Position numbers and translations under genes: made by a program
Shown: positions 7,806-15,061 of the stretch, in pieces
How the letters are laid out: each line of letters begins with the position of its first letter
How positions within the stretch are numbered: position 1 is the first letter of the stretch
Source: Paenibacillus_E oryzisoli_A
GTDB lineage: Bacteria; Bacillota; Bacilli; Paenibacillales; NBRC-103111
Length of the DNA: 64,000 nucleotides
Reading direction: 5' to 3'
NCBI RefSeq assembly: GCF_050467285.1
Contig: NZ_JBCMUN010000013.1
Span: 62,001-126,000 of the forward strand
The notes under the pieces: generated by a model
The model's database searches: none
Told to the model about the DNA's origin: nothing
The model's input: the letters and a program-made list of their open reading frames with translations, nothing else

Positions 7806-9128
7806 TTGGCCAAAGAAAGCTTCGATAAAGAAATTCAGTTTCTGCGTATGCTCGTGCTGACAAGCGGCGCGTTCAATCGGCAGCAGTTCGCCGAGCGGCT
7901 CGGGATTTCCGTACATACCTTCGATAAAACGATCCGACGGCTCAAAGAAGTCGTCAGCTCCGTGCATCAACAGGCGTCGCAGGAGCAAAGCAAGGAGTTC
8001 GCCGAAACACTGCGGTTCAGCTACTATGATTCCACTGATCCGCTGCTCTTGTTCCTGTTCCGGGCAAAGTCGGTCAAAGAGTCCGAAAGCCAGCGCATTT
8101 CACTGCTGCTAGGCGCGATGAATGAGCGAGCTTTAACGACGATGGAACTGCTCGACGTCATCTGCAGCAGTCTGCCTTCCGAAGCTGCGCTGCCCGACGA
8201 GAAAACGATTCGTTCCGACCTCAAATATTTAGAGGAGGTCGGCGTCGTGATTCGGGAGCCGGGTGCGCGCCCATACCGATATCGCATTCAGGATGCGCTG
8301 GTTCAGCAGCTATCCGAGGCGGAACTTATCGATTTGTATGATTTCGTGGACGTCATGGCGAACACGCAAGTCCCTTCCGTACAAGGCTATCTGCTGCGCG
8401 ACGGACTGAAGAAACACCTGCTGCGTGGCGGGGTCGAACCGCATGTGCTGGAAGCTTTTTTATATAAATATCACTACTACTCCCGAATCTTGGACGAGGC
8501 GCACCTGTTCACCCTGCTGCACGCCATCCGCCGTCATCGCAAGGTGCGGTTCCTCTACTTCTCGCCGAAGTCGGAGAAAAGCTATGCTGCCAAGAACACG
8601 AACCCTCTCTTCGAGCGGGACACGGAAGGCAAGTCTGAAAAGACGCTTCCACTGAAAATCGTCTACGATCATCAATACGGCCGGTGGTATTTGCTGGCGC
8701 ATGGCCGGGAGGGCATCCGGAAGTATCGGATGGAGGGAATGACCCAGATCGAAGAAGATGAGGCTGTGGATGAGGCTTGGTACGAGGGAAAGCAGCTTGA
8801 GTTAGAGGAACGGATTGCCCACAGTTGGCTGATCGATACCGGACGTGCCGTCACGGTGCGCGCTCGCTTTTATAATCCGGAGGGCCCGGAGCCCAACTTC
8901 GTGAAGGAGCGCGTGCTGCTGCAGGGGCAGTGGGGCCAGATTGTGTCGGAGGATGAGCATACGTTTATCTATGAGATTAAGGTGAATGGGACTTTCGAAA
9001 TCAAACCGTGGCTGCGCAGCTTCGGCTCGAGCTGCGAAGTGCTGGAACCCGCCTCGCTGCGCCGGGAACTGATTGCCGAATGGAAGGAGATCCAGGCTTA
9101 CTATGCATCTGTTCGAGAAGATTTTTAA
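7806..9128 (+). CDS. WYL-domain transcriptional regulator
   Basis: 440 residues with an N-terminal helix-turn-helix (about residues 12-50, RQQFAERLGISVHTFDKTIRRL). A helical middle region and a WYL domain follow; the WYL ligand-binding part includes HRKVRFLYFSP and RWYLLAHGREGIRKYRMEGM at about residues 240-320. The C-terminal WCX-like part ends with an LR-rich segment. WYL proteins sense nucleic-acid-like or other ligands and act as repressors or activators. The start is TTG at 7806, with GGAGG 7 bases upstream. It overlaps the second WYL gene by 26 bases, so the two are cotranscribed and perhaps act as a heteromeric pair. It diverges from the sugar-related operon and could control it. Confidence 0.85.
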   Translation: MAKESFDKEIQFLRMLVLTSGAFNRQQFAERLGISVHTFDKTIRRLKEVVSSVHQQASQEQSKEFAETLRFSYYDSTDPLLLFLFRAKSVKESESQRISLLLGAMNERALTTMELLDVICSSLPSEAALPDEKTIRSDLKYLEEVGVVIREPGARPYRYRIQDALVQQLSEAELIDLYDFVDVMANTQVPSVQGYLLRDGLKKHLLRGGVEPHVLEAFLYKYHYYSRILDEAHLFTLLHAIRRHRKVRFLYFSPKSEKSYAAKNTNPLFERDTEGKSEKTLPLKIVYDHQYGRWYLLAHGREGIRKYRMEGMTQIEEDEAVDEAWYEGKQLELEERIAHSWLIDTGRAVTVRARFYNPEGPEPNFVKERVLLQGQWGQIVSEDEHTFIYEIKVNGTFEIKPWLRSFGSSCEVLEPASLRRELIAEWKEIQAYYASVREDF

Positions 9129-9924
9129 CCATCAGATTCTCTCCCGTCTGGAAGATTCCGGCACGTTCATGATCACCTCGCACGAGCGCTCCTGGCTGAA
9201 AACGATGCTGGCCCATCCCGCGGCGGCGGGCGCTTTTACAGAGGAGACGTTGCACAAGCTGCGCGTCCTGCTGGCATCCGATGCAGAGCTTGACATCTCA
9301 CGCCATTTTGTCGAAAAGGCCGCCTCGCTGGAGAAGCAGGTCTATCACCCGCTGCTGCGTGTCCTGCGCCGACTCATTCTGCGCAAGTCGGGCATCCGCC
9401 TGTCGTTCGAGATTAAGAACGGCACCGTGAAGATCGACCAGTCGGGCGTCGCCTATAAGCTGGAATACTCCATGGTCAAAAGAGAATGGTACCTGCTCTG
9501 GTACAACACCCGGCACAATGCCTTCATGAGCACCAAGGTGAAAAACATCCTCGCGGTTACAGAGGAAGCCGTGGAGAGTCCCGTTGTCGACCGCGTCTGG
9601 GAGAAAATCGAGAAGACGCTCGCTTCACGCAGAAGCGAAGCCTTGATTGAAGTCGTCCCGCTTTACAATCGGGAGCTTTCGCGGATTTTGTACGCTTTTT
9701 CCAGCTTTGAGAAGAAAGTTGAATACGACGTAGATCGCGATACATATCGGGTTAGGGTAACGCTGCTCGGGGATGAGGCGCAGTATTTGCTATCCAAGCT
9801 CCGGTTTCTCGGCATGCGCGTGCGGGTCGTTGAGGGAGATTATTTGAAACACCGGATGCTGGAGTCATCGACGAAGGCGTTGGCGAGGTATGGGGTGTCG
9901 GATGAGGAGGAGCTGTTGGGGTGA
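9103..9924 (+). CDS. Second WYL-family regulator of the pair
   Basis: 273 residues from ATG at 9103 (AAGGAG 13 bases upstream, inside the previous gene). No clear N-terminal helix-turn-helix is seen, unlike its partner. A WYL-like core appears around GVAYKLEYSMVKREWYLLWYNTRHNAFMSTKV (about residues 110-150; longer run split here as YSMVKREWYLLWYN), and a C-terminal WCX-like segment with YDVDRDTYRVRVTL and a LGMRVRVVEGD turn. The lack of a DNA-binding domain suggests it modulates the first WYL protein. The overlap of the genes supports fixed stoichiometry. An alternative in-frame start at 9073 would add ten residues but has no better ribosome binding site. Confidence 0.75.
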   Translation: MHLFEKIFNHQILSRLEDSGTFMITSHERSWLKTMLAHPAAAGAFTEETLHKLRVLLASDAELDISRHFVEKAASLEKQVYHPLLRVLRRLILRKSGIRLSFEIKNGTVKIDQSGVAYKLEYSMVKREWYLLWYNTRHNAFMSTKVKNILAVTEEAVESPVVDRVWEKIEKTLASRRSEALIEVVPLYNRELSRILYAFSSFEKKVEYDVDRDTYRVRVTLLGDEAQYLLSKLRFLGMRVRVVEGDYLKHRMLESSTKALARYGVSDEEELLG

Positions 9925-10032
9925 GCCGCATCACAAGTCTCATACCGGGCTGTATCCTGCAAACACAGCATGGAACGACATTCAATGTCCTTTGTGGAAC
10001 TGCTTAATACGAATTTGAAAAGAGGTTAGTTG

Positions 10033-10641
10033 ATGCAGATTATTCTACGAACAAGTAAATCAACAGACGAACACGACATTGCTAAGATTATCATGGCTTG
10101 CCACTGGAAGATGCCGGTTGCGGATCATGAGTTACTTGCACTTCGTTGGATTAGACAATTTCTTATTACAGAGCCGCAAAACGGTTATGTTCTTGAGCAT
10201 ACTGCTAGTTCTAAGGCAGTAGGATATATTACTTGTGCATCCGATACAATCGCATACGAGAATGAATTTGAGAATACCTATCTTCCGAAGTTGAAAGTAC
10301 GCTATGAAGAGCTTGAGAAGCAATCTTTTGCCTATTTGGAGGAGAATCGCAAGCTTCTATTCTTCAGACGCAATCAAGATATAGGATTTGATGCAACCGA
10401 ATACCCTGCTCATTTACACATCAATATCCTACCCGAATATCAACGTTCCGGTTATGGAAGACTGCTTCTCTCTGCATATGAAGAAAACCTTCGTTCGCGC
10501 GGCGTACGTGGATATCATTTAGGCACAGGGGCTAATAATTTAAAAGGAATTTCATTTTATACTAAGCATGGACTTGAATTACTTCATACAGTGTATAAAG
10601 ATGGCCAACCGGTTACTTCCATATTGGGGAAAAGGCTTTAG
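10033..10641 (+). CDS. GNAT-family N-acetyltransferase
   Basis: 202 residues. The acetyl-CoA binding motif A is clear: LPEYQRSGYGRLLLSAYEENL, with the Q/RxxGxG/A signature at about residues 138-150 (given here as YQRSGYGRLL). The following GYHLGTGANNLKGISFYTKHGLE is the usual motif B with the F-Y pair. The N-terminal half, HDIAKIIMACHW and onward, is longer than in minimal GNATs and resembles putative protein or antibiotic acetyltransferases. AGAGG lies 7 bases before ATG at 10033; a TTG directly upstream is less likely. It stands alone between the WYL genes and a lipoprotein gene, with lower GC than its neighbours. Substrate unknown. Confidence 0.85.
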   Translation: MQIILRTSKSTDEHDIAKIIMACHWKMPVADHELLALRWIRQFLITEPQNGYVLEHTASSKAVGYITCASDTIAYENEFENTYLPKLKVRYEELEKQSFAYLEENRKLLFFRRNQDIGFDATEYPAHLHINILPEYQRSGYGRLLLSAYEENLRSRGVRGYHLGTGANNLKGISFYTKHGLELLHTVYKDGQPVTSILGKRL

Positions 10642-10735
10642 ACCATTCACTCTCTTCCATTCCCTACTATCTATTTTAGGATAAATACGCTATAGTAGAT
10701 AGGTTATTTTTTACAAAAAAGGGAGAGAGACAAGC

Positions 10736-11782
10736 ATGAGAAAAGTGGGGCTAATTGCAGTAGGGCTTGTACTGGCAGCGGCGTTAACCGGGTGCGGCAC
10801 TCCGCCTAAAGCGACGCTGGGCAAGGCTTTTGAAAACTTTGAGAAAATGGAATCCTATCAATTCCAGGCTAAAATGACGCTAGGCGGCGAGGTGCCTGCC
10901 GACAAACTCGGGGATGCGCAAGCTGAGCAAGTGGCGAATCTATTGAAAAATGCCGAGATGAGTTTCAGCGGCGTCTATCAAAAAGAACCGTTCCAAAGCG
11001 AGATTAACGTGCAGCTTAACTTAAAAGGCGATCTGAATGTCGGCATTAATTTACCGATCGTCATGACGAAAGAGAAAATGTGGGTGAAAATACCGAACAT
11101 CCCGTTCCTCCCACTCCCCAAAACGGTAACAGACAAATATCTGGAGCTCGATCTTAAAGAACTTGAAGAAAAGTCGTCCGGCCAAAAGCAGCCCGATATG
11201 ACCAAAGGAACCGAGTTCGCCAAAGAAGTCATGGCTGCGTTTGTTCAAAATTTTGACGAGAAAACATATTTTACCGAATTAAATAAAAAAGAGATTACGT
11301 TGCCGGCAGGCGTGGAAGCCAATCGATTCGTACAAATTCAAGTTGACAAAAACAACCTTGACGACGCCATCAAGGTATCGATTGGGAAGGTGATTCCGAA
11401 GATTTTTGACCTGCTGCTGGATCCGAAGTATGCCGACCTGTTCAACGCGAAGAAAGCCGACATCGAAAAAGCCCGTTCTGAATTCACAGACAAAACCAAA
11501 GATCAGGATAAAGTCCTTAACGATATTAAGAAAAACGTGGACGTCAATCAAATCCAGCTCATCTCCGGCATTAATAAATCGAACTTCATTACCTACCAAA
11601 CATTTAAAGTCGATCTGAACGTCAAAGATGAGAGCGGAAATTCGCACACCGTGGTCAATGTGGAATCTACAATGGATCACATCAACGAAAAAGCACAATT
11701 CAAACTAGGGATTCCGACGAGCGACAACATCATAACCGAAGAGCAGCTGCAAAAGGAATTTGCCAAAGGTTTCATGCAATAA
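10736..11782 (+). CDS. Secreted lipoprotein of unknown function
   Basis: 348 residues starting MRKVGLIAVGLVLAAALTGC, a type II signal peptide with lipobox LTGC, so the mature protein begins at Cys20 and is anchored outside the membrane. The remainder alternates beta-strand-like segments (FQAKMTLGGEV, INVQLNLKGDLNVGINLP) with a lysine-rich helical part (about residues 225-270). This recalls LolA/LppX-type open-barrel lipoproteins such as those placed in the DUF6612 group, though the match is only by general look. A GGGAGAGAG ribosome site precedes ATG at 10736. It is a single-gene unit closed by a strong terminator. No catalytic motif is visible. Confidence 0.75.
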   Translation: MRKVGLIAVGLVLAAALTGCGTPPKATLGKAFENFEKMESYQFQAKMTLGGEVPADKLGDAQAEQVANLLKNAEMSFSGVYQKEPFQSEINVQLNLKGDLNVGINLPIVMTKEKMWVKIPNIPFLPLPKTVTDKYLELDLKELEEKSSGQKQPDMTKGTEFAKEVMAAFVQNFDEKTYFTELNKKEITLPAGVEANRFVQIQVDKNNLDDAIKVSIGKVIPKIFDLLLDPKYADLFNAKKADIEKARSEFTDKTKDQDKVLNDIKKNVDVNQIQLISGINKSNFITYQTFKVDLNVKDESGNSHTVVNVESTMDHINEKAQFKLGIPTSDNIITEEQLQKEFAKGFMQ

Positions 11783-11787
11783 ACGCA

Positions 11788-11830
11788 GAAAAGACAGTTC
11801 CCGTGGGGGTCCCATGGGGCTGTCTTTTTG
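11788..11830. terminator. Bidirectional rho-independent terminator
   Basis: AAAAGACAG and CCC pair with GGGG and CTGTCTTTTT around a short loop. The U-tract is strong on the plus strand (lipoprotein). The minus strand also ends in TTTT after the stem and faces the convergent TatD gene. Confidence 0.85.
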
Positions 11831-11840
11831 TCTTTGCTGC

Positions 11841-12635
11841 CTATCCCTGACCGATTCCAAAAAAAGCTCGAGCCGTCGCCGTCGTAACCTCCGCTACTTC
11901 CTCCACCGTCTTCTCGACGCAGCGGGCCACCGTTTGCAAAATGTGCGGCAAAATCGCGGGCTCGTTCCGCCCATCCGCCGGCTTCTCCTTCAAATCTCGC
12001 GGCGTCAGGAACGGCGCATCTGTCTCCAGCATCAGACGATCCAGTGGAATCATCCGAACGAGCTCCTTCAGGTGCTTGCCCCTCCGCTCATCGCAGATCC
12101 AGCCGGTAATGCCGATATGCCAGCCCCTCTCCAGATACGCTTTAAGCTCGGCACTGCTGCCTGTAAAACAATGGACAACCGCCTTCTGCACGGCCTGCTC
12201 CTTTAGAATGCCAATGAAATCAGGGAATGCCTCGCGCTCATGCAAAAACAAAGGCATATCCAGCCTGACCGCCAGCTGCACCTGCTCTGCAAACCATTTG
12301 CGCTGCACATCGCGCGGTGAGAAATCGCGGTTATAGTCCAGCCCGCATTCCCCGATGGCGACGACCTGAGGGAGCGCGGCCAGCGCCTCGAGCTTCGCCA
12401 GCGTTTCTCCATCGCAGCTCTTCGCGTCATGCGGATGCACGCCCGCCGTCGCATACAACTTGTCTGGATAGCGCCCGGCGTAGCGGGCCGCTTCTTGGCT
12501 GCTGCGCAAGCTCGTGCCGGTTATGACCAGCGGCGTCACGCCATTCGCGGCCGCCTTTTCGACCACCTGCTCGCGATCCTGCTGGAACGAGCGGTGCATG
12601 AGATTGACACCTATATCGATAAGTGGTTGATTCAT
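11841..12635 (-). CDS. TatD-family metal-dependent DNase
   Basis: 264 residues, the usual TatD length. The metal-binding and catalytic motifs are in order: IDIGVNL in place of the usual DxHxH start, GVHPHD near residue 70, GECGLDY near residue 96, LHERE near residue 130, VHCFTG near residue 154 and ETDAPFLTPR near residue 205. The N-terminal HxH is replaced by GVN, as in some bacterial TatD paralogues of the YjjV/YcfH type. Predicted cytoplasmic 3'-5' DNase/RNase acting on single-stranded ends in repair or quality control. AAGGAG lies 9 bases before ATG at 12635, overlapping the end of the preceding KptA gene. The pair therefore looks cotranscribed, possibly linking two nucleic-acid end-processing enzymes. 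Confidence 0.85.
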   Translation of the reverse strand: MNQPLIDIGVNLMHRSFQQDREQVVEKAAANGVTPLVITGTSLRSSQEAARYAGRYPDKLYATAGVHPHDAKSCDGETLAKLEALAALPQVVAIGECGLDYNRDFSPRDVQRKWFAEQVQLAVRLDMPLFLHEREAFPDFIGILKEQAVQKAVVHCFTGSSAELKAYLERGWHIGITGWICDERRGKHLKELVRMIPLDRLMLETDAPFLTPRDLKEKPADGRNEPAILPHILQTVARCVEKTVEEVAEVTTATARAFFGIGQG

Positions 12636-12641
12636 GTGGGT

Positions 12642-13205
12642 TTACTCCTTTTTCATTTCCAAAATAGAACAACATACAGCCGGCACGTGATCCGCCAACC
12701 ATACCTCATTGCCTGCATAGTAAAAGGTAACACTGGCTTGTTTCGCCCGCATCACATCGATGGTGAGGATGACGAGTTCTCCCCTGCGGCTTCCAGCCAT
12801 CGTAGCAAAATGCGTACCTTCCGATAAATGCACATACTGGCGGCTCATCGGATAAAGGCCTTCTTTCAGAATGGACGGCAGCGCCCTTTGATTCGTTCCA
12901 TGATACAGGACCGCGGGCGGCTCGCCAGGCGCATAGTGCACCTTATTATGACTATGACCGTATCTCGCTCGAATACGGCCATCCTCAAGGGCATACCGCT
13001 GTTTGTCCGAATTTCGGACTACTTGCTCAATGTGTTCCTGCTTGACCCACGTCCACTTTGGCTGCGCGTTTGCAGCCTCCACGAGCACACTGACCGGACA
13101 CGAACCGTCCTCAGGATTCAGCGTAATGCCGAATTCCTCCGGTGCATGGCGAAGCACCTTGCTCATGAATTTGCTTAAACTTCTTTCCATCGCTTCGTTT
13201 AACAT
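12642..13205 (-). CDS. kptA: RNA 2'-phosphotransferase (Tpt1/KptA family)
   Basis: 187 residues. The N-terminal winged-helix part has LSKFMSKVLRHAPE, the standard KptA opening. The C-terminal ADP-ribosyltransferase-like part has IRARYGHS, LYHGT, GLYPMSRQYVHLS and a final VWLADHVP segment. KptA removes an internal 2'-phosphate from RNA with NAD, making ADP-ribose 1'',2''-cyclic phosphate. In bacteria its physiological substrate is unclear; RNA repair or ADP-ribosylation has been proposed. The start is uncertain: ATG at 13205 has GAAGTGAG close upstream, and an in-frame GTG at 13214 lacks a ribosome binding site. It is followed after 6 bases by the TatD gene. Confidence 0.9.
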   Translation of the reverse strand: MLNEAMERSLSKFMSKVLRHAPEEFGITLNPEDGSCPVSVLVEAANAQPKWTWVKQEHIEQVVRNSDKQRYALEDGRIRARYGHSHNKVHYAPGEPPAVLYHGTNQRALPSILKEGLYPMSRQYVHLSEGTHFATMAGSRRGELVILTIDVMRAKQASVTFYYAGNEVWLADHVPAVCCSILEMKKE

Positions 13206-13422
13206 CGTTCTCACTTCATTTCCCGTATTCTTACAAATCGTCTCCCTGCATTATACCCCATCCCCCCGCCGTGCAACTGGTAGTTTATCGTTAAAGCCAA
13301 ACGTTCCTGCCTGGAGTACTACGAACGAGAGGAATTGCGGAAGGTATGTAACGGTCGCTACAGCGCTTATTTGCTAAAAAACAGCGAAATCTGGCCGATT
13401 TGGATCAAATAGCCGCTGCTGT

Positions 13423-13611
13423 GAGACTGTCGATTAATTGTTTATACTTTGGGAATCTGCGAGAGAACACAAAATGTATACGAAAAATCATATATAATGT
13501 GCTGCATTCACATAAAATCAANNGATTTTGAATATGTATTCGAAAAATCATACACATTCTCTACACGTGTCCGTTCACGGATAAAACTGTCCACAATTAA
13601 TCGACAGTCTC
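13423..13611. mobile_element. MITE-like element or collapsed IS, 19-bp terminal inverted repeats
   Basis: GAGACTGTCGATTAATTGT at 13423-13441 recurs as an exact inverted copy at 13593-13611. The 5-base direct repeat GCTGT flanks it on both sides (13418-13422 and 13612-13616), as expected of a target duplication. Inside, an 18-base word (TGTAT(A/T)CGAAAAATCATA) is directly repeated at 13477-13494 and 13535-13552. There is no transposase frame. Two undetermined bases at 13522-13523 fall in the middle, so a full transposon could have been collapsed in assembly. Confidence 0.65.
13522..13523. other. Two undetermined bases
   Basis: The sequence reads NN here, between AAAATCAA and GATTTTG, words that are themselves inverted. 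This is the only ambiguity noticed in the window, and it sits inside an element with terminal inverted repeats, so it probably marks an assembly join. Confidence 0.9.
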
Positions 13612-13647
13612 GCTGTAACCGTTAGCCTTGGAAAAGTGGTGTCTGGC

Positions 13648-13673
13648 GCAAAATAGGCGCTAGAGCAACCGTT
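13648..13673 (-). repeat. Second arm of the AACGGT interspersed repeat
   Basis: On the minus strand it reads AACGGTTGCTCTAGCGCCTA and then TTTTGC, matching the arm at 13350-13374 with about five differences. It lies 25 bases beyond the first palindrome, in inverted orientation, as part of the same intergenic repeat cluster. Confidence 0.5.
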
Positions 13674-13786
13674 AGCAATGACTCTTCACATGAAGAAACG
13701 CGAAATTCCACTTTTCTGCAAAAAGCACCCACAGCCCCCACTCGGGCACTCGCTTTTAACTGCGGGTCGCTCTCCTTCTCCTATCA

Positions 13787-13818
13787 TAAAAAAAGAGCAG
13801 GCCACAACGGCCCGCTCT
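13787..13818 (-). terminator. Terminator of the secreted CAO-N gene
   Basis: On the minus strand GAGCGGGCC-GTTGT-GGCCTGCTC is followed by TTTTTTT. It starts a few bases after the stop codon. Confidence 0.9.
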
Positions 13819-13822
13819 CCCC

Positions 13823-14869
13823 CTAATTCTGAATCGACGTCAGAACGCCGTTCGTAAAATAAATATACTGCGCATTGAACAGCGACCCGCTGCGATACAC
13901 CCATTGCTCCGTGGTGCCGAGGCCACTCGTCCAGGTATTCATATCGTCTGGTTTACCCCAGGACAAGACAGCCTCTGATCTCGACATGCCCACGTACACT
14001 TGGCGGGCCTTAACTGCCGCTTGAGCTTTAGCCGACAGCCCAGCAACCGGATTCGACGTGAAAAGTCCGTCCTGCGCTTCCTGCAAACTTGCGAACTCTT
14101 TGGTGAACTCCCCTTTACTATTGCTAAAAGTAATTTTGTTACCGCTATAACCAACGACAACAACCTCTTCGGTATGATCGTGACCTTCATAGTTCGCAAA
14201 GCGGGCATCCAGCCAATACGTAGTTTGCTTCGAGATCCATTCTTCAATAGCCGCGAATCTTCTAAGTTCTTCTGCCCCTGCAGTCACCGAATTATCGATT
14301 GTATTGATAAAGTCCTTTTCCGTGGACATGCTGAACGAGACTTTTTTGAGAGAGCCTACCGCGTCTTTATAAAACTTAGAAAGAGACGTTTGGTAGGTGC
14401 TGTTTGCGGTAATATCGATCCGCTTATTGTCCCCCCAAGCAACGCTCATGCCCAAGTAGTCTTGCAGCAGCGTTAATGGCGCATAGATGACCCAATTTCT
14501 CGTAATCGGATAATAATCTTGGCGGTAAAAATCATATTTTAGCTTCAAATTGTACGAACTTTCATCCAGATTGCCTGTGGCGAAAGGATATTTGAACAGC
14601 GCATTGTGATCCGGACGCACCAGCACAACACCATCATTTGTGTTGATCCTAAATATATCTCTACTATAAATGGCAGAATAATCAGCCGCTCCAAGCACAC
14701 TCCACAGCGGAACATAGATTGCATAATTTTCCACGATCGGCGGATAGTCGCTCTCCAGCTTTTTCCCATTCACGTAAACTTGATACGACTCCTCTTCAGC
14801 GAAAGAGACAGCGCCAAAAGATAAAACCAGCATCAAGACAACGAGCAAACTTGCTACATACTTCTTCAA
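13823..14869 (-). CDS. Secreted protein with copper amine oxidase N-terminal-like domain
   Basis: 348 residues from TTG at 14869, chosen because GGAGGG lies 7 bases upstream. The signal peptide is MKKYVASLLVVLMLVLSFGA with cleavage near FAEE. Residues about 30-150 contain two stalk-like repeats of the CAO-N type (VNGKKLESDYP, YAIYVPLWSVLGA; then YYPITRNWVIYAPL and DYLGMSVAWGDNKRIDI). The C-terminal 60 residues, with VYVGMSRSEAVLSWGKPDD and a QYIYFTNGVLTSI strand, look like a BamE/SmpA-type fold. CAO-N domains are wall-associated modules common in Paenibacillus and imply no oxidase activity. Monocistronic, with its own terminator. The role is unknown, probably in the cell envelope. Confidence 0.75.
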   Translation of the reverse strand: MKKYVASLLVVLMLVLSFGAVSFAEEESYQVYVNGKKLESDYPPIVENYAIYVPLWSVLGAADYSAIYSRDIFRINTNDGVVLVRPDHNALFKYPFATGNLDESSYNLKLKYDFYRQDYYPITRNWVIYAPLTLLQDYLGMSVAWGDNKRIDITANSTYQTSLSKFYKDAVGSLKKVSFSMSTEKDFINTIDNSVTAGAEELRRFAAIEEWISKQTTYWLDARFANYEGHDHTEEVVVVGYSGNKITFSNSKGEFTKEFASLQEAQDGLFTSNPVAGLSAKAQAAVKARQVYVGMSRSEAVLSWGKPDDMNTWTSGLGTTEQWVYRSGSLFNAQYIYFTNGVLTSIQN

Positions 14870-14990
14870 GATGATCCCTCCATTATCTATCAATTTATAA
14901 CATTATTCTATTATAAATGATAGAAATGCGAACAAACGGTGCGAAAGGATAAAGATTTCACAAAGATTTGATTAAAGAGTCAGCGCATAG

Positions 14991-15018
14991 AAAAAAAGCG
15001 GGCGCTCATCACCCGCTC
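14991..15018 (-). terminator. Terminator of the DUF4132 operon
   Basis: On the minus strand AGCGGG-TGATGAGCG-CCCGCT is followed by TTTTTTTC, about 45 bases after the DUF4132 stop codon. Confidence 0.85.
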
Positions 15019-15061
15019 CAAAAAATTCCTTCATTTAGCATACTGCTCAGTTAAATCCCGA

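Larger units (their letters stand above)
13350..13623. repeat. Palindromic interspersed repeat interrupted by an insertion
   Basis: The left arm at 13350-13374 begins AACGGTCGCTACAGCGCTTA. The right end at 13612-13623 reads GCTGTAACCGTT, the complement of a similar AACGGTTACAGC. If the 13423-13611 element and one GCTGT are removed, the flanks join into an element of about 80 bases. Its two ends are then an imperfect inverted repeat (AACGGT...CAGCG...TATTTG on one side, its complement on the other). A related arm lies at 13648-13673. Confidence 0.5.

Noticed and set aside
10660..10712. Hairpin CTATCTA/TAGATAG followed by T-run after the GNAT gene
   Set aside because: The stem is short and the loop about 22 bases, so a terminator cannot be claimed with confidence; it could equally be the lipoprotein promoter region.
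13003..13377. 124-codon plus-strand frame entering the repeat region
   Set aside because: Mostly antisense to kptA and ending in the interspersed repeat; no ribosome site.
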